Assembly (NCBI GenBank): GCA_946403845.1
Contig: CAMJBL010000005.1
Span: 32,719-96,718 of the forward strand
Length of the DNA: 64,000 bases
Direction of reading: 5' to 3'
DNA from: an uncultured Prevotella sp.
GTDB lineage: Bacteria > Bacteroidota > Bacteroidia > Bacteroidales > Bacteroidaceae
This document shows positions 26,628 through 35,777 of this stretch, piece after piece. The number at the start of each line of letters is the position of its first letter. Within the stretch, counting starts at the first letter, position 1. The translations under genes and the position numbers were made by a program. The notes beneath the pieces were generated by a model. That model did no database searches. It saw nothing but the letters and a program-made list of their open reading frames with translations, and was not told the DNA's origin.

Positions 26628-27731
26628 TTATAATTGAATAGTTATTTTTGAATAATAAGTTCGTCCGTCTTCGCCTGTTCCCTTTTCCCAGACATACCGC
26701 TCGGGATAGAGCAGATCGAGGCGCCGCTGCACCTGTTCGAGGCCGATACCGTGACCGCTACGGTCCTGTTCCGTCTTGGGGAAGTAGGAGTTCTCGATCG
26801 AGCAGATCAGTTGTTTCTCACCGCCACCCGGAGGCGCGACGGCCTGAATGAGGATGTTGATGAAACTGGGCTCCGTCAGACTGACGCCATGCTTAAAGGC
26901 GTTCTCAAACAAGGAGATGAAGATCAACGGCGCCACGCGGATATCCGCATCAGGGACAATTTTCCTGAAGTTCACTTCCACCGAATTGGGAAGTCGGATC
27001 TTCATCAGGTTGACATAGTTCTCAAGGAACTGTATCTCGTCCTGCAGACTGACAGAGTCCAACATGTTGTCGTAGAGCATGTGGCGCAGCATCTTCGACA
27101 GCTGCTGGATGGCATTCTGGGCCCGATAGGTGTCCATCGCCGTCAGCGCATAGATGTTATTCAGCGTATTCAGCAGGAAATGGGGATTGATCTGCGAACG
27201 AAGACTCTTCAGTTCCGCCTCCGTACGGTCGGCCTCAGCCCTGACGCGTGCCGTCTCTGCATACTTGCGGGCATTGTCGGCCCAGAACCAGCGTTGCGCC
27301 AGCGCGATACAGGTGGCAGCCGTCGCAAAGATGCCGCAGTTGATAAGGTCTCTCAGGAAGAAGAAGAACTCATCGACGGAATCGGGATTCCTGGGCATCA
27401 TGACACCCGGCTGGAACAGCACGCGTGAGTAGTCCATCCAATAGTGCAGCACCAACGAGATGAACAACGCCATCAACACATTGAACATCAGGTAATAGCG
27501 ATGCTTGCCCTGTACGAAATACCGCGGTGTCAGCCAGAAATAGTTGACATAGAACACCACCATCAGCAGCAACGGCGACAAGCAGTTCATGAGATACTGC
27601 GTGAACGTCATGCCCGTGCCGCGCATATACTGCATCGGCGACAAGAACATATAGGCCCAGAACACGACGTGAAGGAAATACTTCAGCCGTTTGTCGAGCA
27701 TCACCTTACCGATTACCTCTTTCTTATTCAT
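26628..27731 (-). CDS. LytS/YpdA-type membrane sensor histidine kinase
   Basis: The start chosen is ATG 27731 (MNKKEVIGKVMLDKRLKYFL), not the upstream ORF start inside the permease gene; the product is 367 aa. Four transmembrane helices fill the N-terminal half (FFLHVVFWAYMFLSP-like, LMNCLSPLLLMVVFYVNYFW, LMFNVLMALFISLVLHYWM, LINCGIFATAATCIALAQ). The His_kinase domain has the phosphoacceptor His in LKSLRSQINPHFLLNTLNNI, and the ATPase has FISLFENAFKHGVS and GHGIGLEQVQRRLDLLYP. No periplasmic sensor domain is evident. Its start overlaps the end of the permease gene by 8 bp, implying translational coupling. Partner is the LytTR regulator downstream. Confidence 0.9.
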   Translation of the reverse strand: MNKKEVIGKVMLDKRLKYFLHVVFWAYMFLSPMQYMRGTGMTFTQYLMNCLSPLLLMVVFYVNYFWLTPRYFVQGKHRYYLMFNVLMALFISLVLHYWMDYSRVLFQPGVMMPRNPDSVDEFFFFLRDLINCGIFATAATCIALAQRWFWADNARKYAETARVRAEADRTEAELKSLRSQINPHFLLNTLNNIYALTAMDTYRAQNAIQQLSKMLRHMLYDNMLDSVSLQDEIQFLENYVNLMKIRLPNSVEVNFRKIVPDADIRVAPLIFISLFENAFKHGVSLTEPSFINILIQAVAPPGGGEKQLICSIENSYFPKTEQDRSGHGIGLEQVQRRLDLLYPERYVWEKGTGEDGRTYYSKITIQL

Positions 27732-28941
27732 GGCGGATGGCTTCAATAGGATCCATATTGGCGGCCTTCTGGGCGGGGATATAACCGAAGAGCACACCGA
27801 TAAACACACAGACGAGGAACGATACGTAGATGCTCCAGGCAGGTACACTCGACGGCATACCAAAGGACGAGACGAACGCGCTCGCCCCTACCCCGACAAG
27901 AACACCAATCAGTCCTCCCGTCACTGATATCAAGACCGATTCGATCAGGAACTGCAGAGAGATTACGGGACCTGTGGCGCCGACCGCCATACGGAGACCG
28001 ATCTCCTTGGTGCGCTCGGTGACACTCACCAGCATGATGTTCATGATGCCGATACCCGCAACCAGCAATGAGAAGGCGGCTGCCACAACGAGGATAATCG
28101 TCACCGTATCCATCGTCGACGACATCGTTTCCATCATCTCGGCCTGCGAGCGGATGGTGAAGTCGTCGTCGGTATCTTCCTTCAGCTTATGATTGTCGCG
28201 CAAGATCTGCGTCAGCTCCTCGATGGCAGCATCCGACAGTTCCTCCGTCACGGCCGAACAGACGATGCTCGAGAAATAGGTCTGGGCAGCGATACGCTTC
28301 ATCACCGTCGTATAGGGGGCGATGATCACGTTGTCCTGGTCCATACCCCAAGAGTTATAGCCCTTCGACTTCAGCACACCCACCACTCGCATGGGGATCG
28401 ACTTGAAGCGGATGGTCTTACCGATCGGGTCGGTATGCTCGCCGAAGAGTTCCTTGACGATGGTGGCACCGATTAAGCACACCTTCGCCGCCTTCTTGAT
28501 ATCCTCCTCGGTGAAGCACTCACCCTCATCGATCACCCACTGGCGGATGTCGAGATAGTCGGCCGACTCACCATACATCGAGGCATTGGTATTGTTGTTG
28601 CCATAGATGGCCTGTCCGCTGGCCGTCACCTCGGGCGACACCTTCGTCACGAATTTCTTCTCGCGGACGATACGCTCGTAGTCGGCCATCTTCAGCGTCT
28701 GCATGGCAGAGGGGTCCTGACGCACGCCGCCTCGCATATCGGCTCCCGGACGGACGGTCAACAGGTTGGTACCCATCGTGGAGAGCTCCGCGCGGATACT
28801 TTCCTTCGAGCCTTGTCCGATGGCCATCATAATGATGACGGCTGCCACACCGATGATGATACCCAGCATCGAGAGGAAGGAGCGCATCTTGTTGTTGGCC
28901 ACCGCCTTCAGACTTACTTTTATGAGATTTAATATATTCAT
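27724..28941 (-). CDS. MacB-like ABC transporter permease
   Basis: The 405-aa protein has one N-terminal helix (MRSFLSMLGIIIGVAAVIIM), a large periplasmic MacB_PCD domain (~40-260) and three C-terminal helices in an FtsX fold (TIILVVAAAFSLLVAGIGIM, ERTKEIGLRMAVGATGP, VTGGLIGVLVGVGASAFV). MacB-type permeases act as mechanotransmitters driving tripartite efflux or lipoprotein/peptide release. The ATPase is encoded separately 5 bp upstream, unlike fused E. coli MacB. Confidence 0.93.
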   Translation of the reverse strand: MNILNLIKVSLKAVANNKMRSFLSMLGIIIGVAAVIIMMAIGQGSKESIRAELSTMGTNLLTVRPGADMRGGVRQDPSAMQTLKMADYERIVREKKFVTKVSPEVTASGQAIYGNNNTNASMYGESADYLDIRQWVIDEGECFTEEDIKKAAKVCLIGATIVKELFGEHTDPIGKTIRFKSIPMRVVGVLKSKGYNSWGMDQDNVIIAPYTTVMKRIAAQTYFSSIVCSAVTEELSDAAIEELTQILRDNHKLKEDTDDDFTIRSQAEMMETMSSTMDTVTIILVVAAAFSLLVAGIGIMNIMLVSVTERTKEIGLRMAVGATGPVISLQFLIESVLISVTGGLIGVLVGVGASAFVSSFGMPSSVPAWSIYVSFLVCVFIGVLFGYIPAQKAANMDPIEAIRHE

Positions 28942-28946
28942 ATCGC

Positions 28947-29702
28947 CTAATCATCTTGTTGGGTTGGCAGTTTGGCGAGGGCCTCAGCCGCCGACTTGAT
29001 ATTCGTATTGATGGTATCCTCGCGGATCTTACCGTCGCGCAGGTTGATATTACGACTGGCGTATTCGGCGATCTCCGGATTGTGGGTCACGAAGATGATC
29101 GTATTGCCCTGCTTATAGAGCTCCTGGAAGAGCACGAGCATCTCGAACGAGGTACGCGTATCGAGGTTACCGGTGGCCTCGTCGGCCAAGAGCACAGCGG
29201 GATCATTCACCAGCGCGCGGGCAATGGCGACACGCTGCATCTGACCACCCGACATCTGGTTTGACTTATGGTACATGCGGTCGCCCAGTCCTACGGCCTG
29301 CAGGGCCTTGATGGCTTTCTCACGACGCTCGGCAGCGGAAATCTCGGAGTTATACATCAGCGGCAGCTCCACATTCTCCAAGGCCGTCGTCTTCGGCAAC
29401 AGGTTATAGCTCTGGAACACGAAGCCGATCTTACGGTTGCGCAGTTTGGCGCGCTTGGTCTTCGACATCGTGCGCACGCTGATGCCATCGAGGAAGTACT
29501 CGCCCGACGTGGGGGTATCCAGACAGCCTAACTGGTTGAGCAGCGTCGACTTACCGGAACCGGAGGTACCCTGAATTGTGACGAACTCGCCCTCGTAGAT
29601 CTTGAACGAGACACCACGCAGCGCCTTCACCGTCTCCTCGCCCACCTGGAAGTAGCGCTTGACGTTCTGCAGCTCGATGACTACTTTTCTCTCTTCTGCC
29701 AT
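28947..29702 (-). CDS. MacB/LolD-like ABC transporter ATPase
   Basis: The 251-aa ATPase has Walker A (TIQGTSGSGKSTLLNQLG), the Q-loop (FVFQSYNLLPKTTALENVEL), the signature MSGGQMQRVAIARALVNDP, Walker B (VLLADEATGNLD) and the H-loop (IIFVTHNPEIAEYA). It pairs with the permease downstream and lies 3 bp after the adaptor gene, so the pump is encoded as separate subunits in one transcript. Confidence 0.95.
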   Translation of the reverse strand: MAEERKVVIELQNVKRYFQVGEETVKALRGVSFKIYEGEFVTIQGTSGSGKSTLLNQLGCLDTPTSGEYFLDGISVRTMSKTKRAKLRNRKIGFVFQSYNLLPKTTALENVELPLMYNSEISAAERREKAIKALQAVGLGDRMYHKSNQMSGGQMQRVAIARALVNDPAVLLADEATGNLDTRTSFEMLVLFQELYKQGNTIIFVTHNPEIAEYASRNINLRDGKIREDTINTNIKSAAEALAKLPTQQDD

Positions 29703-29705
29703 AGC

Positions 29706-30956
29706 TTATTGTCTTCTTGGTGCCTGAGCGCCGTTACTGCTATTCGGTCCGCCCTGACCACCTTGTCCGGCCTGACCGCCTCGGTTGTTGTTCCTATTAC
29801 CCGGACGCGGCATGAAGGGGTTGGTGGCCTGCTGTCCTTGCGGCATACCCATCTCACCACCCGTGATATTAAAGTCGGTGAGCACCTCAGTACCCTCACT
29901 GATGCCGCCCGTGATCTCGGTCAGCACACCATTCGTGGTACCGGTCTCCACTTTATGGGCCTTGAAGACATTACCCTCCTTGGTCCACACCTTGAACATA
30001 CCTTCGCAGTCTTCCACCTTCTCGTCTTTCTGCAACAGCGCCTCGTTGGGCTGGAAGCGCAGCGCCTTAGAGGGCACCACAAGCACATTGTTCTTCTCCA
30101 AGGTGAAGATGGTCACATTAGCCGTCAGCCCGGGCTTCAGCTTCAGGTCATTATTGGGTGCAGAGATCACCACCTCATAGGTCACGACATTGCTCTCCGT
30201 CGTAGCCTGCTGGCGCACCTGCGTCACAGCGCCCTCGAACTTATCGTCGGGGAAGGCATCCACCGTGAAGCTCACGCGCTGACCTTCCTTCACGCCACCG
30301 ATGTCGGCCTCGTCGATATCGGCAATCACACGCATGTTCGTCAGATCCTGCGCAATAGTGAAGAGCTCAGGGGTATTAAATGAAGCGGCCACCGTCTGAC
30401 CTTCCTCAACGGCCTTCGACAATACGACACCGTCGATCGGCGACGTGATGGTGGCGTAGCCGAGGTTCGTCTGGGCGCGCTGCACACTCTCACGCGACTG
30501 TGCCACCTGCTGCTTCGACTGCTCGTACTGCAGACGGGCGCTCTCAAACTCGTCGGCACTCACCAGACCCTTCTCGAAGAGGGTCTTGTAGCGCTCAAAG
30601 TTGCTCTGCTGATAGTTCAGCGAGCTCTGTGCGGAAGCGAGACTGGCTTTCTGGGCATTCAGCTCACTGATGAGGTTGGTACGGTCGAGTTCGGCAATCA
30701 CCTGACCCTTCTTGACCACACTGTTATAGTCCACATAGAGTTTGGACACGATACCTGACACCTGTGTACCTACCGTCACACTCGTCACAGGCTCAATGGT
30801 TCCCGTAGCCGTGATGGAGGTCTGGATATTACCCAGTTCAACCTTTGCCGTATCAAACGACACCTTCTCTTCCTTCTTTCCGCCAGAGAGCAGGAAATAC
30901 AAAATTGCAATCACGGCAATCACACCGATGGCAATCCAAAGTTTCTTATTCTTCAT
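29706..30956 (-). CDS. MacA-like periplasmic adaptor (HlyD family)
   Basis: The 416-aa membrane-fusion protein has an N-terminal anchor (KLWIAIGVIAVIAILYFLLS), a barrel-sandwich lipoyl half (GTIEPVTSVTVGTQVSGIVS), a long hairpin coiled coil (AQKASLASAQSSLNYQQSNF, YEQSKQQVAQSRESVQRAQT), the second lipoyl half (SPIDGVVLSKAVEEGQTVAA) and beta-barrel/MP domains (LKPGLTANVTIFTLEKNNVL). The C-terminal ~40 residues are an odd Gly/Asn/Gln-rich tail (NRNNNRGGQAGQGGQGG), probably disordered. It bridges the ABC permease to the TolC-like protein encoded upstream. Confidence 0.94.
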   Translation of the reverse strand: MKNKKLWIAIGVIAVIAILYFLLSGGKKEEKVSFDTAKVELGNIQTSITATGTIEPVTSVTVGTQVSGIVSKLYVDYNSVVKKGQVIAELDRTNLISELNAQKASLASAQSSLNYQQSNFERYKTLFEKGLVSADEFESARLQYEQSKQQVAQSRESVQRAQTNLGYATITSPIDGVVLSKAVEEGQTVAASFNTPELFTIAQDLTNMRVIADIDEADIGGVKEGQRVSFTVDAFPDDKFEGAVTQVRQQATTESNVVTYEVVISAPNNDLKLKPGLTANVTIFTLEKNNVLVVPSKALRFQPNEALLQKDEKVEDCEGMFKVWTKEGNVFKAHKVETGTTNGVLTEITGGISEGTEVLTDFNITGGEMGMPQGQQATNPFMPRPGNRNNNRGGQAGQGGQGGPNSSNGAQAPRRQ

Positions 30957-30972
30957 ATATCTTGTTTTTATT

Positions 30973-31071
30973 GTTTACAGTTTACTGTTTACGGTTTACA
31001 GGTGATTACCTTCAAGGATCTACAGCCAACAGTCATATCATCTGTAAACTGTAAACTGTGAACCGTAAACT
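30973..31071. repeat. Paired inverted 7-nt arrays between TolC-like and MacA-like genes
   Basis: GTTTAC units occur at 30973, 30980, 30987 and 30994, and the reverse-complement GTAAAC/GTGAAC units at 31044, 31051, 31058 and 31065, all at a strict 7-nt step. They flank a ~43-nt non-repetitive loop, so the 124-bp spacer can form one hairpin inside the efflux transcript. Confidence 0.85.
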
Positions 31072-31080
31072 AAATATTAT

Positions 31081-32424
31081 TCACTTAATCTCTCCTTCGG
31101 CATAGAGGTTCAGTATCTGCTTGTTGTAGATGGTCTGATACTTCGACTGCAACTGGTTCTGCTGGGCAGCGAGCAGATTGTCCTTGCCCTGCATCAGCTC
31201 CACGATGTTCTTCAGACCCAGGCGGAACTGCTCCGACAGCAGCTCATAACTCTGCTGGGCACTCTCCACGCTGAGCGAGGCGGCCTTGTACTTCTGCTGA
31301 TTGGTAGTGGCATTCACCCAGAACTGCTGGATGTCGCTGTAGAGGGTCTTCTGCTGGTCCTGCAGGTCGAGCTGCGCCTGCAACTGCTGGATCTTGGCCT
31401 TGTTGACCGCCGTCTTCGTAGAACGACCGTCGACAATCGGCACACTCACACCCAGTCCCAGCGACGTGTTCACATTGGTCTTCACCTGTGTGCCCCAGCC
31501 GTTATTATTCAGCGAGTTCGTCGAGGTGCTCACACCGCCGTTCACGCTGATGTTCGGCATCCAACCGGCCTTTGCGATATTCAGGCTCACGTCGCTGCTC
31601 TTGATGGCGAGCTGCGAACGTTCTATCTCCGGACGACTCAACAGCGCCCGCTCATAGATGGTGTGCAACAGGGGGATGGGCGCCAGGATCTGCTCGTCGC
31701 TGATCTCGGGAATTGCCACATCGAACTCGGTCTCATCGGTAATCTCCAGCAACTGCTTCAACTGCAGCTTATAGGTCATCAGCTGACTCTTGGCCTCCAC
31801 GATGTTGTATTCGTCGTTGGCGCGCTGAGAGGTCAACTGGGCCAGATCAGCCTTCGACATCTTGCCGACATTCACCATTTCCTGTCCGCGCTCCTCGTTC
31901 TTCTTAGCCGTTTCCAGCGTCTGCTCACTCACCTTCACGCTCTCGTCGATATAGAGTATCTGCGTGAAGATCTGGGCGATACGCTCCTGAATGGTGTTAG
32001 CCGTCTCACGGGCCTGCAGGTCGGCCTGCTGCTCCGCAATCTGGTCGAGCTTCACGGTATTGGTATTACGTCCACCGTTCCAAACGGTCCACTGCCCACT
32101 CAGCGAGTAGTTGCCGTTATACGAAGTCTTGTTCACTTTTGTGTTCACCACACCGTTGGTCACCGTCGAGATACCCGTATCCTTCCAAGGTTGATAGCCG
32201 AGACTCTGGTTGGTCGAGGCGTTAAGTGTGGGCAGCAGTGCCGCTTTCGCACCTTTCAGATCTTCCGTAGCGCTCTGTTTCTGCAGCTGCGACTTCTTCA
32301 GCGTGATGTTATTCGCCATCGCATAGTCGATACACTCCTGCAGCGTCCATTGCTTCTGAGCAAAGGAAACAGCGACCGAGAGAAGCAGCGCAGAAAGCAG
32401 CGCAAGTCTTTTTTCCATGTACAT
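31081..32424 (-). CDS. TolC-like outer-membrane efflux protein
   Basis: The 447-aa protein has a signal peptide (EKRLALLSALLLSVAVSFAQ; ATG 32418 is an alternative start two codons in) and two OEP repeats of long helices (LQECIDYAMANNITLKKSQLQ, ANTIQERIAQIFTQILYIDE; PEIERSQLAIKSSDVSLNIA, YELLSEQFRLGLKNIVELMQ). It forms the outer-membrane channel for the MacA/MacB-like subunits encoded next. It is the first gene of the operon, with a -7 box at 32466-32473. Confidence 0.94.
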   Translation of the reverse strand: MYMEKRLALLSALLLSVAVSFAQKQWTLQECIDYAMANNITLKKSQLQKQSATEDLKGAKAALLPTLNASTNQSLGYQPWKDTGISTVTNGVVNTKVNKTSYNGNYSLSGQWTVWNGGRNTNTVKLDQIAEQQADLQARETANTIQERIAQIFTQILYIDESVKVSEQTLETAKKNEERGQEMVNVGKMSKADLAQLTSQRANDEYNIVEAKSQLMTYKLQLKQLLEITDETEFDVAIPEISDEQILAPIPLLHTIYERALLSRPEIERSQLAIKSSDVSLNIAKAGWMPNISVNGGVSTSTNSLNNNGWGTQVKTNVNTSLGLGVSVPIVDGRSTKTAVNKAKIQQLQAQLDLQDQQKTLYSDIQQFWVNATTNQQKYKAASLSVESAQQSYELLSEQFRLGLKNIVELMQGKDNLLAAQQNQLQSKYQTIYNKQILNLYAEGEIK

Positions 32425-32465
32425 ATTTATATATTAATATTAATGTTTACACAATAACACGGGTG

Positions 32466-32473
32466 CAAAGGTA
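32466..32473 (-). promoter_or_regulatory. -7 box (TACCTTTG) of the efflux operon
   Basis: The minus strand reads TACCTTTG 42 nt upstream of the TolC-like gene start, matching TAnnTTTG. The terminator of the upstream GH95 gene ends 34 nt before it. Confidence 0.62.
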
Positions 32474-32507
32474 CTAACAAACTACCAAATAAAAGAATGT
32501 TATAGAC

Positions 32508-32545
32508 AAGAATTGGCGGTTAATAGATTTTAACCGCCAATTCTT
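32508..32545 (-). terminator. Hairpin terminator of the aquaporin-GH95 operon
   Basis: A perfect 15-bp stem (AAGAATTGGCGGTTA / TAACCGCCAATTCTT) with an 8-nt loop lies 22 nt past the GH95 stop codon. Confidence 0.85.
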
Positions 32546-32567
32546 CGATAAAACATCCGATAGTTAA

Positions 32568-35015
32568 TCAATTTAACGATTCGAATGTCACGATTTCACC
32601 CTTCTTCGTCTTGACATCATACTCATAGACCTTCCGGATTTCGATGTCGTGCTGCTCCTTCTTTTCCTTGGAAACAAGCGGGGTCTTCACCTTCGCCACC
32701 GACAGGAACGGGTTCTGACATGCGCCCTTGGCAGGCTTCAGGCCCTTGCCCTTCAGAGGCACATACGAACGCACGCGCAACACGCCACCCAGTTCCGACT
32801 GGATGCTGGCCGACTTCAGCTGGCCGCCATCCCAGATCTCGTCGACGACAAAGCCGCCACGCGCCCGCAGACCTTTCACCTCGCCCTTCGACCACGCGTC
32901 GGGCAGAGCAGGCAACAGATGAACGGCACCATCGTGGCTCTGCAGCAGCATCTCGGCGATACCGGCCGCACAACCGTAGTTACCATCGATCTGGAACGGT
33001 GGATGGGCGTCGAAGAGGTTCGGATAGGTACGTCCGTCGGGATATTGCCGCTGACTCCGGTCGTCGGGCAGCAGATGGAGCATGTTCGACAAGATCTTCA
33101 GCGCATGATTGCCGTCAAGCATTCTTGCCCAGAAGTTTACCTTCCAGCCTAAGCTCCAACCCGTCGCCATATCGCCACGCTGCGCCAGAGTGGTAGCTGC
33201 GGCAGCAAACAGTTCGGGATGCTGGTAGGGAGAAATCTGGTTCGAGGGATAGAGTCCGTAGAGATGCGACACGTGACGATGCTCGTCGCGGGGGTTGTCG
33301 GCATCGATGAGCCACTCCTGCAACTGTCCGTACTTACCGATCTGCATCGGCGGCAGGTCTGCCAACGTGGCTGTCAAGCGCTTCTTCAGGCCGACATCCT
33401 TCACACCCAGCACCTGCATGGCGGAGAGCACGTTGCTCAGCACGTCGAACACAATCTGGTTGTCCATCGTCGAACCGGCTGTCACCGTCGTGCCCTTTCC
33501 CTCAGGACCGTGTTCGGGCGATACGGTGGGCACCGTCATCAGCCAGCCATATTGCGGATGGCGCTGCACATAGTCGAGCAGGAACTCAGCCGCTCCACGC
33601 ATCACGGGGTACTGCTGCTTCAGGAAGGCCTTGTCGCCCGTAAAGAGATAGTGCTGCCAGATATGAGTCGTCAGCCAGGCACCGCCCGTGGGGAACATGC
33701 CCCAAGTAGTACCGTCCACAGGTCCGGCGATACGCCACAGATCGGTATTATGATGGGCTACCCATCCACCACAGCCGTACATCTCCTGAGCCGTGATAGC
33801 ACCTGTCTCACTCAGGTCGTCAATCATCGAGAACAAAGGCTCGGCAGCCTCACGCAGATTACCCACATCGGCAATCCAGTAGTTCATCTCGGTATTGATA
33901 TTGATGGTGTATTTCGAATCCCAGGGGGCATTCATCTTGTCATTCCACACACCCTGCAGGTTAGCCGGCTGACCACCGGGCTGCGAGGCACAGATGAGCA
34001 GATAACGGCCATACTGGAACATCAGTGCCGCCATATCCATATCGCTTCCGCCTGCGAAGGCAGCCAGACGACGGTCGGTAGGCAGCGTCGAGCGGTTGGA
34101 AGTGGGCAGCGAGAGCGACACCCTTCCATACTGCGCCTGATACTTGGCAATATGAGCCGCCAGCAGATCCTTAAAGCTACGACCCTGCAGACTCTTCTGC
34201 ACCTGCTCGTTCTTGGCTGCAGGGTTACCCGTGATATCGCGGTAGTTCACATAGTTGGTGGCTGCCGTGATATAGACCGTTGCCTGCGTGGCACCCTGAA
34301 CAATCATGCTCTGCGCCTCATCGGTCACCTTACCGTCGGTATCCACCCAGATGCGGCACTCTGCCGTCAGTCCGGCCGGGATTCCCTCCTGGGCATCACC
34401 GCTGACCGTCGCAATCAGACAGTGATTATCCACCCGCTGGGTATTCTTCAGACCACACTCATAATAGAGTGAGAAATCAAGTTTCCCACCCTTGTCGGCT
34501 TCCATTCTGACGGCGATCACGCGATCGGCCATCGAGGCGATCGCCGTACGACGATAGTTCACGCCACCCACCTGATATTTCACATTCGCCGTCGCATTCT
34601 CCAGGTTCAGCTCACGCTCATAACCGGTTGGATTCCGCTGGTTCCAGAACTTCAGGAACAAGTCGCCCAACGGCAGGAAACGCATGCCGTGAGGACCTTT
34701 GAAGAAATACTTGTCGAGCAGTTTGTGGGCCTCACCCTCCTTACCTTCGAAGATCAGCTGTCGGATCTCCTGCAGATGGGCCTTCGCCTCAGGACTGTTG
34801 TTGTTATGCGGCGAACCCGACCAGAAGGTCTCCTCGTTCAACTGGATCTGTTCGGTATCGGCACCGCCATATACCATCGCTCCTAAGGCCGAATTGCCAA
34901 TCGGCAATGCCTCTAACCAATGAGAAGCCGCCTTATCATACCAAAGGCGGCGACTCTCTGCCTGCACCTGACAGACGGCCAAGGCAGACAATACAATAAT
35001 AACTAGTCTTTTCAT
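32568..35015 (-). CDS. GH95 family alpha-L-fucosidase/galactosidase
   Basis: The 815-aa protein has a signal peptide ([19 protein letters not shown]) and the complete GH95 layout: an N-terminal beta-sandwich ([32 protein letters not shown]), an (alpha/alpha)6 barrel and a C-terminal strand domain. Active-site segments known from Bifidobacterium AfcA are visible: the NxN motif in [16 protein letters not shown], the acid-bearing [13 protein letters not shown], and the [20 protein letters not shown] segment. The family inverts terminal alpha-1,2-fucose (or alpha-L-galactose) linkages. It follows the aquaporin gene by 6 bp. No SusCD pair is nearby, so this is not an obvious polysaccharide utilisation locus. 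Confidence 0.93.
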   Translation of the reverse strand: MKRLVIIVLSALAVCQVQAESRRLWYDKAASHWLEALPIGNSALGAMVYGGADTEQIQLNEETFWSGSPHNNNSPEAKAHLQEIRQLIFEGKEGEAHKLLDKYFFKGPHGMRFLPLGDLFLKFWNQRNPTGYERELNLENATANVKYQVGGVNYRRTAIASMADRVIAVRMEADKGGKLDFSLYYECGLKNTQRVDNHCLIATVSGDAQEGIPAGLTAECRIWVDTDGKVTDEAQSMIVQGATQATVYITAATNYVNYRDITGNPAAKNEQVQKSLQGRSFKDLLAAHIAKYQAQYGRVSLSLPTSNRSTLPTDRRLAAFAGGSDMDMAALMFQYGRYLLICASQPGGQPANLQGVWNDKMNAPWDSKYTININTEMNYWIADVGNLREAAEPLFSMIDDLSETGAITAQEMYGCGGWVAHHNTDLWRIAGPVDGTTWGMFPTGGAWLTTHIWQHYLFTGDKAFLKQQYPVMRGAAEFLLDYVQRHPQYGWLMTVPTVSPEHGPEGKGTTVTAGSTMDNQIVFDVLSNVLSAMQVLGVKDVGLKKRLTATLADLPPMQIGKYGQLQEWLIDADNPRDEHRHVSHLYGLYPSNQISPYQHPELFAAAATTLAQRGDMATGWSLGWKVNFWARMLDGNHALKILSNMLHLLPDDRSQRQYPDGRTYPNLFDAHPPFQIDGNYGCAAGIAEMLLQSHDGAVHLLPALPDAWSKGEVKGLRARGGFVVDEIWDGGQLKSASIQSELGGVLRVRSYVPLKGKGLKPAKGACQNPFLSVAKVKTPLVSKEKKEQHDIEIRKVYEYDVKTKKGEIVTFESLN

Positions 35016-35021
35016 CCGGGA

Positions 35022-35699
35022 TTACTTCTCGCTGCTATCAATCATTTTCCAAATACCGGCAGCGCAGGCAGCACCGATGAACGGGCCCACGATGAAGATC
35101 CACAGATTGGTCAGAGCCGTACCTCCCTGGAAGATAGCGGGCGCAATCGAACGGGCGGGGTTCACCGAAGTACCGGTATAGCGGATACAAACCAGATGAA
35201 CCAATACCAGCGACAGACCGATGGCCAGACCGGCGAAGTTGTTGGTAGCACCGTTGGTCTTGGCTGTTGCACCGAGCACCACCAGCACAAACACACAGGT
35301 GAAGATGATCTCAGCCAGGAAACCACCGAGCCAGCTCACATTGGCCTGTAGGTCGTTAGCACCCGTTCCGTCAAGACCGGGAACATTCTCCGTAAGGATA
35401 TACAGCAGGATAGAGCCGATGAAGGCACCAATCACCTGGAAGAGCATATACATGCCGCAATCCTTGGCGTTCATTCTGCCGCTGAGATAGCAGCCGAGCG
35501 TGATGGCCGGATTGATGTGGCAACCGGAGATACCACCGATGGTATAAGCCATTGCAACAACGGACAGACCGAAGGCCAGCGCCGTACCCACCACAGCGGG
35601 GATATTGTTTACAGGATCACAACCCAGGCTGACGGCAACGCCACAACCCATCAACACGAGCACCATCGTGCCCACCATTTCTGCTAGATACTTTTTCAT
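35022..35699 (-). CDS. aqpZ: Aquaporin (MIP family, AqpZ-like)
   Basis: The 225-aa protein has six transmembrane helices and two half-helices with intact NPA boxes: GCHINPAITLGCYLSGR and GTSVNPARSIAPAIF. The Arg following the second NPA is the selectivity-filter residue. The first helix begins KKYLAEMVGTMVLVLMGCG. The residues favour a water-selective AqpZ over a glycerol facilitator, but this is inferred. It is the first gene of a pair with GH95. Confidence 0.93.
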   Translation of the reverse strand: MKKYLAEMVGTMVLVLMGCGVAVSLGCDPVNNIPAVVGTALAFGLSVVAMAYTIGGISGCHINPAITLGCYLSGRMNAKDCGMYMLFQVIGAFIGSILLYILTENVPGLDGTGANDLQANVSWLGGFLAEIIFTCVFVLVVLGATAKTNGATNNFAGLAIGLSLVLVHLVCIRYTGTSVNPARSIAPAIFQGGTALTNLWIFIVGPFIGAACAAGIWKMIDSSEK

Positions 35700-35743
35700 A
35701 ATGCTAATAGTTTATTGATTAATAATTATTCGTTTCTAGGGCA

Positions 35744-35775
35744 CAAAGATAGGAAAAATTTCCTTTGCATCCAAA
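35744..35775 (-). promoter_or_regulatory. -33/-7 promoter of aquaporin-GH95
   Basis: The minus strand has TTTG (35772-35775) and TATCTTTG (35744-35751) separated by 20 nt, a near-ideal Bacteroidetes promoter 45 nt upstream of the ATG. It reaches to within 2 bp of the end of the flavoprotein gene. Confidence 0.8.
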
Positions 35776-35777
35776 TA

